A stretch of 64,000 bases of DNA, taken from Areca catechu. Lineage: Eukaryota; Streptophyta; Magnoliopsida; Arecales; Arecaceae. Location: positions 2,852,001 to 2,916,000 of the forward strand of contig JAHSVC010000031.1 in NCBI GenBank assembly GCA_021397845.1. Direction: 5' to 3'. Made by a program: the position numbers and the translations under genes. The first letter of the stretch is position 1. Each line of letters opens with the position of its first letter. Positions 22,786 to 34,402 of this stretch are shown one piece after another. The notes under the pieces were generated by a model, which saw only the letters and a program-made list of their open reading frames with translations, was not told the DNA's origin and ran no database searches.

Positions 22786-22881
22786 ATGGCCGTCCGGTCA
22801 TAGGAGCCAAGTAGGGTTTAAAGGCCCTCTCCTCCTATTCAATGGGTCTCCTATGGCATGTAGGGGTGCCGCTGTGGCCAT
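22786..22881 (+). promoter_or_regulatory. Leader block 1 (Y-shaped fold), copia D
   Basis: Pairings: ATGGCC 22786-22791 / GGCCAT 22876-22881; CATAGGAG 22799-22806 / CTCCTATG 22848-22855; AGGG 22813-22816 / CCCT 22825-22828; CCTAT 22834-22838 / ATGGG 22842-22846. Arm order and the flanking unpaired motifs (TCCGGT before, GCATGTAGGGG after) match the gypsy copies. The inner-stem bases differ but stay paired. Confidence 0.6.
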
Positions 22882-23141
22882 ATCCTATGAAAAAGTGAGG
22901 TGAAAGGTATTTTTATGTATCTATCATGCCTTGATTTGCATATTAGTTATAATATGCTTGCTTAACATAACATGTTATGTTATGATGTTATGTTATGATG
23001 ATATGTTACATGTTTATATATGTTATAAGCATAGTAATCATGATAATTTAGAATGTATTTTTGAGACCATCAAAGCGCTCATAAAAATTATATTTAATCC
23101 TAATAAAAAACTTAGTCATGATGCAAAACCGATTAGGGTTT

Positions 23142-23300
23142 GATCAGCCGATTGGTGTCTAGGCAAGTGATTCCGGGAAGGTAAAAGGAATGAGGTTTTT
23201 AATTGGTTTCGTTGACTGAACTGGCCAATCTAATTGGTGTCTAAGAAAAGCAACGGGGGGACCCCCTCACCCCTTCCACTCACTTGGCCAATTTGGTCAT
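23142..23300 (+). promoter_or_regulatory. Leader block 2 (diverged), copia D
   Basis: It has GTGTCTAGG then GATTCC, then GGTTTC 23205-23210 paired with GGGACC 23258-23263, enclosing CCAAT-cta-ATTGG 23225-23237 followed by TGTCTA, then CCCCTTCCAC and TTGGCC. This is the same order of motifs as in the gypsy leaders. Confidence 0.5.
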
Positions 23301-23394
23301 ATCTAAATCTTAATTTGGTAATGCTAATTAGTTAAGTGTACTATATTTTGCCTTCCTTCATGCTAAGCCAAATTTATGTCAAGACTATAGTAGG

Positions 23395-23694
23395 TTTGTT
23401 GTGCATATACAAGGCCTACTCTAGGGTTTGATATAAGATTTGTCTTGGTGCACTTAGTGCTTTATGGCATGGTTGGAAATGTTACTTTGTTGTGCATATA
23501 CAAGGGTAACATTTTTCAATCTTGGCTATATAGAAATAAAGGGTCCGACTAAACTAAGACATTATGGTTTGTTGTGCATACACAAGGCCATAAGTGTCTT
23601 AAAGGCAAAGATAATTGTTGAGAATTTCACGGGTGGCAATTGGAACGGTTGTCCTACCTTTGAACTCATGTGTGTTTGTTGTGCATACACAAGG
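23395..23694 (+). repeat. Four dispersed copies of a 20-base motif in the D leader
   Basis: TTTGTTGTGCATAYACAAGG occurs at 23395-23414, 23486-23505, 23568-23587 and 23675-23694. Each can form TTGTG-cata-CACAA or a one-mismatch version. The spacing is 82-107 bases with unrelated sequence between copies. Confidence 0.85.
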
Positions 23695-23888
23695 CACTCA
23701 CGAGGAATAAAGATCTCAACCCCATCGAGGAAACCAGGAAAGGTTTCTCGCTTACCATAGTTGAGGTTATGGTATTTGAAAAAAATAGTGGGAGACATAA
23801 TTAGATAGAAAGTCCTTATCTAGTTATGGATGTCATCTTGAGTGGTCTGCTGATATTGTTCTTTAAATAAATATGAGACATTTTTTTT

Positions 23889-26867
23889 ATGGCTTTAAAT
23901 TTATCATTGCATGGCATCTTGGATGCTAATAAGTTAACCGGTTCAAACTATGTGGACTGGTTGAGGAAGAAGGGTGATGGAGCCTGTTTCCATTGCAACA
24001 TGTTTAGGCATTGGAAGAAAGATTGCAAGACTTGTTTTGCAAATGTGATGCTAGATGCAAGTGGTGCATCTAGGGGTTTGTACATGATACAAACTAATTT
24101 ATCATTGAGTGAATCTATTTCTAATTCATGGATATTGGATACCGCATGAGGCTCACATATTTGTAAATCTTTACAAGGACTCCATAGAATTAGAAATTTG
24201 AAGAAAGGTGACTTCAAATTATATGGGGCAAGTGGAGAACCCATATATGCTGAAGCGGTGGGCACCTATCTTCTGTTACTACCTTCGGGTAATATCATAA
24301 GGTTGGAAGAATGCTACTATGTGCCAAATATTGTAAGAAACATTATACCCTTGTTATTACAACAAGGATATGAAATAATTATAAAGAGTAGTGGCTGCTC
24401 TATTCTTCATAATAATATAATATTTGGGCATGGTTACTTTGTGAATGGTCTTCTAACTTTAGTACTCAATGATGAAATGCTTCTTGTAGATGACAAGAAA
24501 AGAAAAAGAGATAATGTCAATGTCACATATCTCTGGCATTGCCGGTTAGGTCATATCAGTGAGTCAAGGATAAACAAGTTAGTCAAAGAGGATTATTTTG
24601 ACCCTGATGATTTTCAATCATTAAGAACTTGTATGTCTTGCCTCAAAGGGAAAATGACCAAGTCTCCATTCACTGGATATGGAGAAAGGGCAACTGAATT
24701 ATTACATCTTGTACATACTGATGTGTGTGGACAATGTCAACTCAGGCCAGAGGAGGATATTCTTATTTCATCACTTTTATTGATGATTTATCAAGGTTTA
24801 GTTATATGTATCTTATGAAATACAAGTCTGAAGCCTTTGATAAGTTTAAAGAATATCAGAGTATGGTTGAAAGAAAACTAGACTTAGTATTAAAGCTCTT
24901 CAGTCTGATCGAGGAGGGGAATACTTGTCTAGTAAGTTTTTGAACCATCTCAAAGACAAAGGCATTATTTCTAAATGGACCCCTCCTTATACACCTCAGT
25001 TAAATTGAGTAGCAGAAAGGAGAAATTGTACCTTGTTGGACATGGTGAGGTCCATGATGAGCTTCACAGATCTTCCCATTTCCTTCTAGGGACATGCCTT
25101 GGAGACTGCTGCATATATATTAAATAGGGTTCCATCTAAGTCAGTAAGTAGCACTCCATTTGAGTTATGGAATGGTAAAAGGCCAAGTCTTAAGTACTTA
25201 AAGATTTGGGGTTGCCATGCTTATGTCAAGATAACTTTGGACATAAGTTAAGTGCTAGAGCTGACAAGTGTAGGTTTGTTGGTTACCCAAAAGAAGGTAA
25301 GGGATACCTCTTTTATAATGCTACTAAGCAAAAGATAATTGTCAGTAGGCATGCTACATTCTTGGAACAAGAGTTTATCCAAGAAGGATATAGTGATTCT
25401 TCACTTGAGTTGTGTGAAGAACAGAACCAACAAATCGATGAGCCTTCAAGTGAAGTTCCTCAACCAGAGGTTATTGTGGATCAAGAACAGCCACAATACA
25501 CACCTCTTCGAAGGTCAGAGAGGGTGCGGGGAGCACCTCTCAGATATGGCTTTGTCATCGGGGATGATAATGAAGCCAGTATCATACAGGATGATGATCC
25601 TGTGACCTATTCGAAAGCTATCGAGAGTAGGGACTCCAACAAGTGGCTTGGTGCCATGAAATATGAAATGGACTCAATGTATTCCAATCAGGTTTGGACC
25701 TTGGTAGATCCACCTGAAGGAATTAACTCGATAGGGTATAAATGGATCTTCAAGAAGAAGATTGGAGCAGACGGTCAAGTTAAGACCTATAAGGTTAGGC
25801 TGGTAGCAAAAGGTTTTGGACAAAAACATGGTGTAGACTATGATGAAACTTTTTCTCCAGTAGCCATGCTCAGGTCTATTCGGATACTGCTTGCCATAGT
25901 AGCATACCATGATTATGAGTTCTAGCAAATGGATGTAAAGACTGCTTTCCTCAATGGAAACCTTGAGGAAGAAGTCTATATGTCACAGCTAGAGGGGTTT
26001 GTCTTAAGTGGGAGACCAAACCAAGTATGCAAGTTAAAGAAGTCCATTTATGGACTTAAGCAAGCATCGAGGAGTTGGAACATCCATTTTGATGAAACAA
26101 TCAAAGGATTTGGTTTTATCAAAAATGTGGATGAACCATGTGTATATAATAAGATAAGTGGGAGTGCCATTGTTTTCTTAATTTTGTATATGGATGATAT
26201 ACTGATCATTGGGAATGATATCCCAATATTGCTGTCGGTTAAAACTTGGCTATCATCAAAGTTTTCCATGAAGAATTTGGGAGAAGCATCCTATACACTA
26301 GGTATAAGGATCTATAGAGATAGATCCAAGATGATGCTGGGCTTATCCCAATCTAGGTACATTGACTTAGTATTGAAAAGATTCAACATGGATGGAAGTA
26401 AGAAAGGTTACTTGCCAATGAGTCAAGGCATACAACTCTCTAAGAAGATGTCTCCTAAGACATCAGAAGAAAGAGAGAGGATGGCTAAGATTCCTTATGC
26501 TTTAGCAGTAAGATCTATTATGTATGCCATGTTATGTACCAGGCCTGATGTTGCTTATGCCTTGGGCATAGTGAGCAGGTTTCAGGCAGATCCAGGAAAG
26601 GATAATTGGAAAGTTATGAAAAATATTCTTAAGTACCTGAGAAGGACTAAAGATATTTTTCTAGTATATGAAGGATCTGAGTTGAAACTAGAAGGCATTA
26701 CAGATTCTAGTTTTCAAAAGATCCAGATGATAGCGAATCCACATCGGGGTATATCTTCACCCTGAATGGTGGTGCAGGGAGTTGGAAGAGTACAAAGCAG
26801 CCAACAGTAGCTGACTCGGTCATTGAGGCAGAGTACATAGCTGCTAGTGAAGCCGCAAAGGAAGCTG
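23889..26867 (+). pseudogene. gag-pol: Decayed gag-pol of copia D
   Basis: It starts at ATG 23889 (LDANKLTGSNYVDWLR, the usual copia gag opening) but jumps directly to the zinc knuckle CFHCNMFRHWKKDC at 23985-24026, so most of gag is deleted. Protease survives as WILDTA followed by a TGA. The GAG-pre-integrase/zinc region (YLWHCRLGH ... CMSC) is near 24530-24650. Integrase is broken by shifts near 24740 and 24940. RT runs from about 25610 (WTLVDPP ... KWIFKKK) with TAG at 25923-25925, where an aromatic codon is normal, and YMDD at 26187-26198. RNase H begins near 26690, has a frameshift near 26718, and is cut at 26867 by the H solo LTR. The domain order PR-IN-RT-RH is diagnostic of Ty1/copia. 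Confidence 0.9.
26863..26867. repeat. Target-site duplication AGCTG, left copy (H solo LTR)
   Basis: Repeated at 28281-28285. Joining the flanks restores the RNase H reading EAEYIAASEAAKEA...MKKFIMELD. Confidence 0.9.
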
Positions 26868-28280
26868 TGATGCAGGACTAATTTGCATGCAATTCTTTTT
26901 GTATGTTTTATATGTGGGGTTAGGTGATTAATTCATAAATTTCAGATCAAAATTAGTTGTAGAAAATTTTGTATGAATTTTTGAAGCCAAGCATGTAGAT
27001 TAGAACCAAGAAAAGTACTAAAGAAGGATCGCCGGGGCTGAGAAGCCTCGGTTAGGGCAAGTTCTCCTACAATAATAAGACTGGAGGTAGAGGGGGTGTA
27101 CCTGACAACGTCTGAAGTGGCCGGTGAAGATTGCAGTGAAGGGATCTCTCATTCCTCGATAGATGCGGCATGGAAAACCGAGCCAAAGACCGCGGATACC
27201 CGGCTTTATGCTCGGTGGTCCGATTGAGGCTTGGCTGGAGTCGTTGGATTCGTAGGAACTCGGGGACCTACAAATGACCTGTCAGGGGTTAGAAAAGTTA
27301 GAGGAAATCAAGAAACAAAGAAAACAATAAAGGAAAGAATGTTTTGGAGGGGGCTGGAAGGATGGTCGGTGGCAGGAAGATGGTTGCAAACACCGAGAAG
27401 AAGAACTCTCAAACCCCTTTATGCACACAGCAGGGTAATCACACAAAGCAATTGAAGAACTCAAGGTTTATTTCATATATCAAAATCTCCCTTCATACAA
27501 GAGGCTAGGGTCCTTAAAATAGACCCTTAACCTTAGGCTCCAAGTAAGGGCACATTAGTCTTTACATAAGAATCCTTTTCCCTCTCAAACCCTAGCTAGA
27601 AAATAATAAAATATTAGGTAGAAAAATCTATAAAAATTCTCTTGACTTGGCCAACACTCCAAGGATGCCTAGAGGGGTGTGTTGGGCTTCTAGAAGCAGC
27701 AAGAGGCTGGCCCAAAGGGGCTCGGGTGCATGGTTTGGGCCTCTGGAAGCTGGGGTCGCCTGGTAGCCATGTAGCAAGAATATTCCCTGGTATCTTGCTT
27801 CTTTAGGGCTTGGGCTTGGCACCTGGGCTTGATTTCTTTGGGCTAGGATGCAGATGGACCTCTAGAATCATGGATGCCCTGGTCTATGAATATACTTTGG
27901 CTTCTGGAAGGGAATCTGGGCATCTGGAGGGCATCTGCAAGGAATCAGGGTTTTCTGAATTTTCCTCCTGGGGTCTTCAAATCTTCAAGCTGGATTGGAC
28001 TTGGGCTATACTTCCATGTCTTCAATCTAGTTGGACTTGGTCTTCACTTGTATGATATAGTCTTGAGTCTTCAGTATGCTTGGACAGGACTCAAAAAAAA
28101 AAAAATTAGCTCAACATGAGCTAACTAATACTAACTGAACTAGCTCAACATGAGCTGACTAATTACATGATTTAAATAAATTAGCTAAGCTTTATTATAG
28201 TGGACTTGAATGTCAATTAAGTGATCCACAGAGGGTTAAGAAGCCTCTGCCTTATTATGGTGCCTTTGGTGTCCGCACCA
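26868..28280 (-). repeat. H solo LTR in copia D RNase H
   Basis: The 1413-bp LTR runs from TGATGCAGGAC to GTCCGCACCA on the plus strand; the element reads on minus. It has the matching duplication AGCTG on both sides and no internal sequence, so it is a true solo LTR left by intra-element recombination. It is the left partner for formation of the array to its right. Confidence 0.9.
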
Positions 28281-29383
28281 AGCTGTCTGAATGAAGAAAT
28301 TCATCATGGAATTGGATGTGGTTCCTGATGTACAACAGCCAGTGCCATTATACTGTGATAACACTGGGACTGTAGCACAAGCTAAGGAACCAAGGTCTCA
28401 TCACAAGTCCAAGCACATTCTAAGATGGTTCAACCTCGTTCGAGAGATTATAGAAAGACAAGATGTTGTCGTCGAATGAGTTGACACAAAGAACAATATA
28501 GCAGACCCATTCACTAAAGCATTAGCCAAGCAAAAATTAGATCGCCACTTGGATTGTATGGGCATAAAGTATAAGGGCGATTAGCTTTAGTGCAAGTGGG
28601 AGTTTAATAGAAAAATGCCCTAAGAGCCAATCATCATATGGGCCTTTTTGTAAACTTCCAACTCATGTATGACATCATTATTTATAATAAAGTCATTTGA
28701 TTCATCATATACTGCTGTGTCATGTTTTTGACTATGATGAACCCCATAGAGTAGGAAATGGGATTAGGGTTATGATAAAATAATAGTGAGACCTAATTCC
28801 TATAAACCCTAATCTAGAATGTTCCTAGTCATTGGACCATCGATTCGGGGATTGATGAATCCGGTAAGACTAGCTTATCCTATGTATGCTCAGTTGATGA
28901 GGGTGGTTGGTCTCACAGCCACTTGTGTAGAGACACTAATACAAGGATAAGGGTGTTCATTAGGTTATGAATACATTGAACTGATCCGTACCGGGACTAT
29001 CTTATGGATGTCTTACTCATTGTCAAAAAATAGGTCCCAGAGTAGAAGTTGTCCATGTGATCTTCAGACCTGAGGTCACCATGGTTTCTTGTGCACACTA
29101 AGCCATACTTCGGTTCATACTCATTCATGGCATTGTGACATGTACGGGGTGTTCTGCGTATGGTGGAAGGTGTACGAAGGATGTGAGTGGACCAACAAAG
29201 AATTCATTAATCCTGGTAAGAGGATATGTTATCCCGTGGAATCTCTTCGATGAGTGACTAAAGGATTCTTCATAAAGTGGGATGAGATTAGAAGTGCTTT
29301 CTAATCAGTCATCAGCTGAGTCCTCATGATCGAGCTGAGATTCGATATGATTAAGTGTTAGGGTTGTCTAGGGTTGTACCCTC
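28281..29383 (+). pseudogene. Array unit 1: D RNase H tail, purine tract and partial 3' LTR
   Basis: An open stretch 28291-28479 encodes the RNase H C-terminus (LYCDNTGTVAQAKEP ... SKHILRWF) and ends at TGA 28477-28479, where related elements have Trp. The same TGA is in all six units, so it predates the array. The ancestral stop is TAG at 28582-28584; the tract GTGCAAGTGGGAG follows, and the D 3' LTR begins at about 28603, with TTTAATAG in place of a canonical TG start. The LTR is truncated at CCCTC by the H LTR. Confidence 0.85.
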
Positions 29384-30796
29384 TGATGGGGGACTAATAT
29401 GCATGCAATTCTTTTTGTATATTTTATATGTGGGGTTAGGTGATTAATTCCCAAATTTCTAATCAAAATTAGTTGTAGGGAATTTTGTATGAATTTTTGA
29501 AGCCAAACATGCATATTAGAACCTAGAAAAGTACTAAAGAAGGATCGCCGGGGCTGAGAAGCCTCGGTTAGGGCAAGTTCTCCTACAATAAAAAGACTGG
29601 ATGTAGAGGGGGTGTACCTGACAACGTCTGAAGTGCCCGGTGAATATCGCAGCGAAGGGATATCTTATTCCTCGATGGATGCGGCCTGGAAAATCGAGCC
29701 AAAGACCCGCGGATACCCGGCTTTCTGCTCGGTGGTCCGATTGAGGCTTGGCTGGAGTCGTTGGATTCGTAGGAACTCGGGGACCTGCAAACTACCTGTC
29801 AGGGGTTAGAAAACTCAAAGAAGATCAAGAAAATAAAGGAAAACAGCAAAGGGAAGAAAGTTTTGGAGGGGGCTGGAAGGATGGTTGGCGGCAGGAAGAT
29901 GGTTGCAAACACCGGAAAGAAGAACTCTCAAACCCCTTTATGCACACAGCAGGGTAATCACACAAAGTAATTGAAGAACTCAAGGTTTATTTCATATATC
30001 AAAATCTCCCTTCATACAAGAGGCTAGGGTCCTTTAAATAGACCCTTAACCTTGGGCTCCAAGTAAGGGCACATTAGTCTTTACATAAAATCCTTTTCCC
30101 TCTCAAACCCTAGCTAGAAAATAATAAAATATTAGGTAGAAAAATCTCTGAAAATTCTCTTGACTTGGCCAACACTCCAAGGATGCCTAGGGGGCATGTT
30201 GGGCTTCTAGGAGCAGCAAGAGGCCAGCCCAAAGGGGCTCGGGTGCATGGGTTTGGGCCTCTGGAAGCTGGGGTCGCCTGGTAGCCATGTAGCAGGAATA
30301 TTCCTTGGTATCTTGCTTCTTTAGGGCTTGGGCTTGGCACCTGGGCTTGATTTCTTTGGGCTAGGATGCAGATGGACCTCTAGAATCATGGATGCCCTGG
30401 TCTATGAATATACTTTGGCATCTGGAAGGAATCTGGGCATCTGGAGGGCATCTGCAAGGAATCAGGGTTTTCTGAATTTTCTCCTGGGGTCTTCAAATCT
30501 TCAAGCTGGATTGGACTTGGGCTATACTTCCATGTCTTCAATCTAGTTGGACTTGGTCTTCACTTGTATGATATAGTCTTGAGTCTTCAGTATGCTTGGA
30601 CAGGACTCAAAAAAAATAAAATTAGCTCAACATGAGCTGACTAATACTGAACTGAACTAGCTCAACATGAGCTGACTAATTACAGGATTTAAATAAATTA
30701 GCTAAGCTTTATTATAGTGGACTTGAATGTCAATTAAGTGATCCACAGAGGGTTGAGAAGCCTCTGCCTTATTCTGGTGCCTTTGGTGTCCCACCA
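29384..30796 (-). repeat. Array H LTR, unit 1
   Basis: 1413 bp. Left flank CCCTC, right flank AGCTG: mismatched, so this is a recombinant LTR rather than an independent insertion. Confidence 0.9.
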
Positions 30797-31897
30797 AGCT
30801 GTCTAAATGAAGAAATTCATCATGGAATTGGATGTGGTTCCTAATGTACAATAGCCAGTGCCATTATACTGTGATAACACTGGGACTGTAGCACAAGCTA
30901 AGGAACCAAGGTCTCATCACAAGTCCAAGCACATTCTAAGATGGTTCCACCTCGTTCGAGAGATTATAGAAAGACAAGATGTTGTTGTCGAATGAGTTGA
31001 CACAAAGAACAATATAGCAGACCCATTCACTAAAGCATTAGCCAAGCAACAATTAGATCGCCACTTGGATTGTATGGGCATAAAGTATAAGGGCGATTAG
31101 CTTTAGTGCAAGTGGGAGTTTAATAGAAAAATGCCCTAAGAGCCAATCATCATATGGGCCTTTTTGTAAACTTCCAACTCATGTATGACATCATTATTTA
31201 TAATAAAGGCATTTGATTCATCATATACTGCTGTGTCATGTTTTTGACTATGATGAACCCCATAGAGTAGGCAATGGGATTAGGATTATGATAAAATAAT
31301 AGTGAGACCTAATTCCTATAAACCCTAATCTAGAATGTTCCTAGTCATTGGACCATCGATTCGGGGATCGATGAATCCGGTAAGACTAGCTTATCCTATG
31401 TATGCTCAGTTGATGAGGGTGGTTGGTCTCACAGCCACTTATGTAGAGACACTAATACAAGGATAAGGGTGTTCATTAGGTTATGAATACATTGAACTGA
31501 TCCGTATGGGACTATCTTATGGATGTCTTACTCATTATCATAAAATAGGTCCTAGAGTAGAAGTTGTCCATGTGATCTTCAGACCTGAGGTCACCATGGT
31601 TCCTTGTGCACACTAAGCCATACTTCGGTTCATACTCATTCATGGCATTGTGACATGTACGGGGTGTTCTGCGTATGGTGGAAGGTGTACGAAGGATGTG
31701 AGTGGACCAACAAAGAATTCATTAATCCTGGTAAGAGGATATGTTATCCCGTGGAATCTCTTCGATGAGTGATAAAGGAATCTTTGCAAAGTGGGATGAG
31801 ATTAGAAGTGCTTTCTAATCAGTCATCAGCTGAGTCCTCATGATCGAGCTGAGATTCGATATGATTAAGTGTTAAGGTTGTCTAGGGTTGTACCCTC
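30797..31897 (+). pseudogene. Array unit 2: D tail and partial 3' LTR
   Basis: Same content as unit 1, with an extra CAA to TAG-type stop in the RNase H tail (aatagcc near 30850), plus the shared TGA. Confidence 0.85.
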
Positions 31898-33303
31898 TGA
31901 TGGGGAACTAATATGCATGCAATTCTTTTTGTATGTTTTATATGTGGGGTTAGGTGATTAATTCCCAAATTTTAGATCAAAATTAGTTGTAGGGAATTTT
32001 GTATGAATTTTTGAAGCCAAGTATGCAGATTAGAACCTAGAAAAGTAGTAAAGAAGGATCGCCGGGGCTGAGAAACCTCGGTTAGGGCAAGTTCTCCTAT
32101 AATAAAGACTGGAGATAGAGGGGGTGTACCTGACAATGTCTGAAGTGCCCGGTGAAGATCGCAATGAAGGGATCTCTCATTCCTCGATGGATGCGGCCTG
32201 GAAAACGAGCCAAAGACCCGCGGATACCCGGCTTTCTGCTCGGTGGTCCGATTGAGGCTTGGCTGGAGTTGTTGGATTCGTAGGAACTCAGGGACACAAA
32301 CGACCTGTCAGGGATTAGAAAACTCAAAGAAATCAAGAAAACAAAAAAAAACAGTAAAGGGAAGAAAGTTTTGGAGGGGGCTGGAAGGATGGTCGGTGGC
32401 AGGAAGATGGTTGCAAACACCGGGAAGAAGAACTCTCAAACCCTTTATTCACACAGCAGGGTAATCACACAAAGCAATTGAAGAACTCAAGGTTTATTTC
32501 ATATATCAAAATCTCCCTTCATACAAGAGGCTAGGGTCCTTTAAGTAGACCCTTAACCTTGGGCTCCAAGTAAGGGCACATTAGTCTTTACATAAGAATC
32601 CTTTTCCCTCTCAAACCCTAGCTAAAAATAATAAAATATTAGGTAGAAAAATCTCTAAAAATTCTCTTGACTTGGCCAACACTCCAAGATGCCTAGGGGG
32701 GTGTGTTGGGCTTCTAGAAGCTGCAAGAGGCCGGCCCAAAGGGGCTCGGGTGCATGGGTTTGGGCCTTTGGAAGCTGGGGTCGCCTGGTAGCCATGTAGC
32801 AGGAATATTCCATGGTATCTTGCTTCTTTAGGGATTGGGCTTGGCACCTGGGCTTGATTCTTTGGGCTAGGATGCAGATGGACCTTTAGAATCATGGATG
32901 CCCTGGTCTATGAATATACTTTGCATCTGGAAGGGAATCTGGGCATCTGGAGGGCATCTGCAAGGAATCAGGGTTTTCTGAATTTTCCTCCTGGGGTCTT
33001 CAAATCTTCAAGCTGGGTTGGACTTGGGCTATACTTCCATGTCTTCAATCTAGTTGGACTTGGTCTTCACTTGTATGATATAGTCTTGAGTCTTCAGTAT
33101 GCTTGGACAGGACTCAAAAAAAATAAAATTAGCTCAACATGAGCTGACTAATACTGAACTGAACTAGCTCAACATGAGCTGACTAATCACAGGATTTAAA
33201 TAAATTAGCTAAGCTTTATTTAGTGGACTTAAATGTCAATTAAGTGATCCACAGAGGGTTGAGAAGCCTCTGCCTTATTATGGTGCCTTTGGTGTCCGCA
33301 CCA
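31898..33303 (-). repeat. Array H LTR, unit 2
   Basis: 1406 bp, flanks CCCTC and AGCTG. Confidence 0.9.
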
Positions 33304-34402
33304 AGCTGTCTGAATGAAGAAATTCATCATGGAATTGGATGTGGTTCCTGATGTAAACAGCCAGTGCCATTATACTGTGATAACACTGGGACTGTAGCAC
33401 AAGCTAAGGAACCAAGGTCTCATCACAAGTCCAAGCACATTCTAAGATGGTTCCACCTCGTTCGAGAGATTATAGAAAGACAAGATGTTGTCGTCGAATG
33501 AGTTGACACAAAGAACAATATAGCAGACCCATTCACTAAAGCATTAGCCAAGCAACAATTAGATCACCACTTGGATTGTATGGGCATAAAGTATAAGGGC
33601 GATTAGCTTTAGTGCAAGTGGGAGTTTAATAGAAAAATACCTAAGAGCCAATCATCATATGGGCCTTTTTGTAAACTTCCAACTCATGTATGACATCATT
33701 ATTTATAATAAAGGCATTTGATTCATCATATACTGCTGTGTCATGTTTTTGACTATGATGAACCCCATAGAGTAGGCAATGGGATTAGGGTTATGATAAA
33801 ATAATAGTGAGACCTAATTCCTATAAACCCTAATCTAGAATGTTCCTAGTCATTGGACCATCGATTCGGGGATTGATGAATCCGGTAAGACTAGCTTATC
33901 CTATGTATGCTCAGTTGATGAGGGTGGTTGGTCTCACAGCCACTTGTGTAGAGACACTAATACAAGGATAAGGGTGTTCATTTGGTTATGAATACATTGA
34001 ACTGATCCGTACCGGGACTATCTTATGGATGTCTTACTCATTGTCAAAAAATAGGTCCCAGAGTAGAAGTTGTCCATGTGATCTTCAGACCTGAGGTCAC
34101 CATGGTTCCTTGTGCACACTAAGCCATACTTCGGTTCAAACTCATTCATGGAATTGTGACATGTACGTGGAGTTCTGCGTATGGTGGAATGTGTACGAAG
34201 GATGTGAGTTGACCAACAAAGAATTCATTAATCCTGGTAAGAGGATATGTTATCCCTGGAATCTCTTCGATGAGTGACTAAAGGAATCTTTGCAAAGTGG
34301 GATGAGATTAGAAGTGCTTTCTAATCAGTCATCAGCTGAGTCCTCATGATCGAGCTGAGATTCGATAAGATTAAGTGTTAGGTTGTCTAGGTTTGTACCC
34401 TC
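33304..34402 (+). pseudogene. Array unit 3: D tail and partial 3' LTR
   Basis: As unit 1, with a one-base loss in the RNase H tail (gatgtaaacagcc near 33350). Confidence 0.85.

Larger units (their letters stand above)
22472..23888 (+). other. Copia D leader
   Basis: About 1.4 kb between PBS and the first gag ATG, without a credible ORF. It contains leader block 1 (22786-22881), an AT-rich stretch of TGTTATGTTATGATG-type short repeats near 22970-23010, leader block 2 (23142-23300), and four copies of a 20-base motif (23395-23694). Confidence 0.7.

Noticed and set aside
23395..23694. CRISPR-like array of 20-base repeats
   Set aside because: There are only four copies, the spacers are unequal, the location is a plant retrotransposon leader, and no cas-like genes are present.
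27231..27455. Repeated 60-100-codon ORFs within H LTRs
   Set aside because: They lie in LTR sequence on both strands, vary in frame between nearly identical LTR copies and carry no domain.
29384..30796. Treating each array H LTR as an independent solo-LTR insertion
   Set aside because: The flanks are CCCTC and AGCTG, identical in every unit and mismatched left to right. Repeated independent insertion at the same base is implausible.
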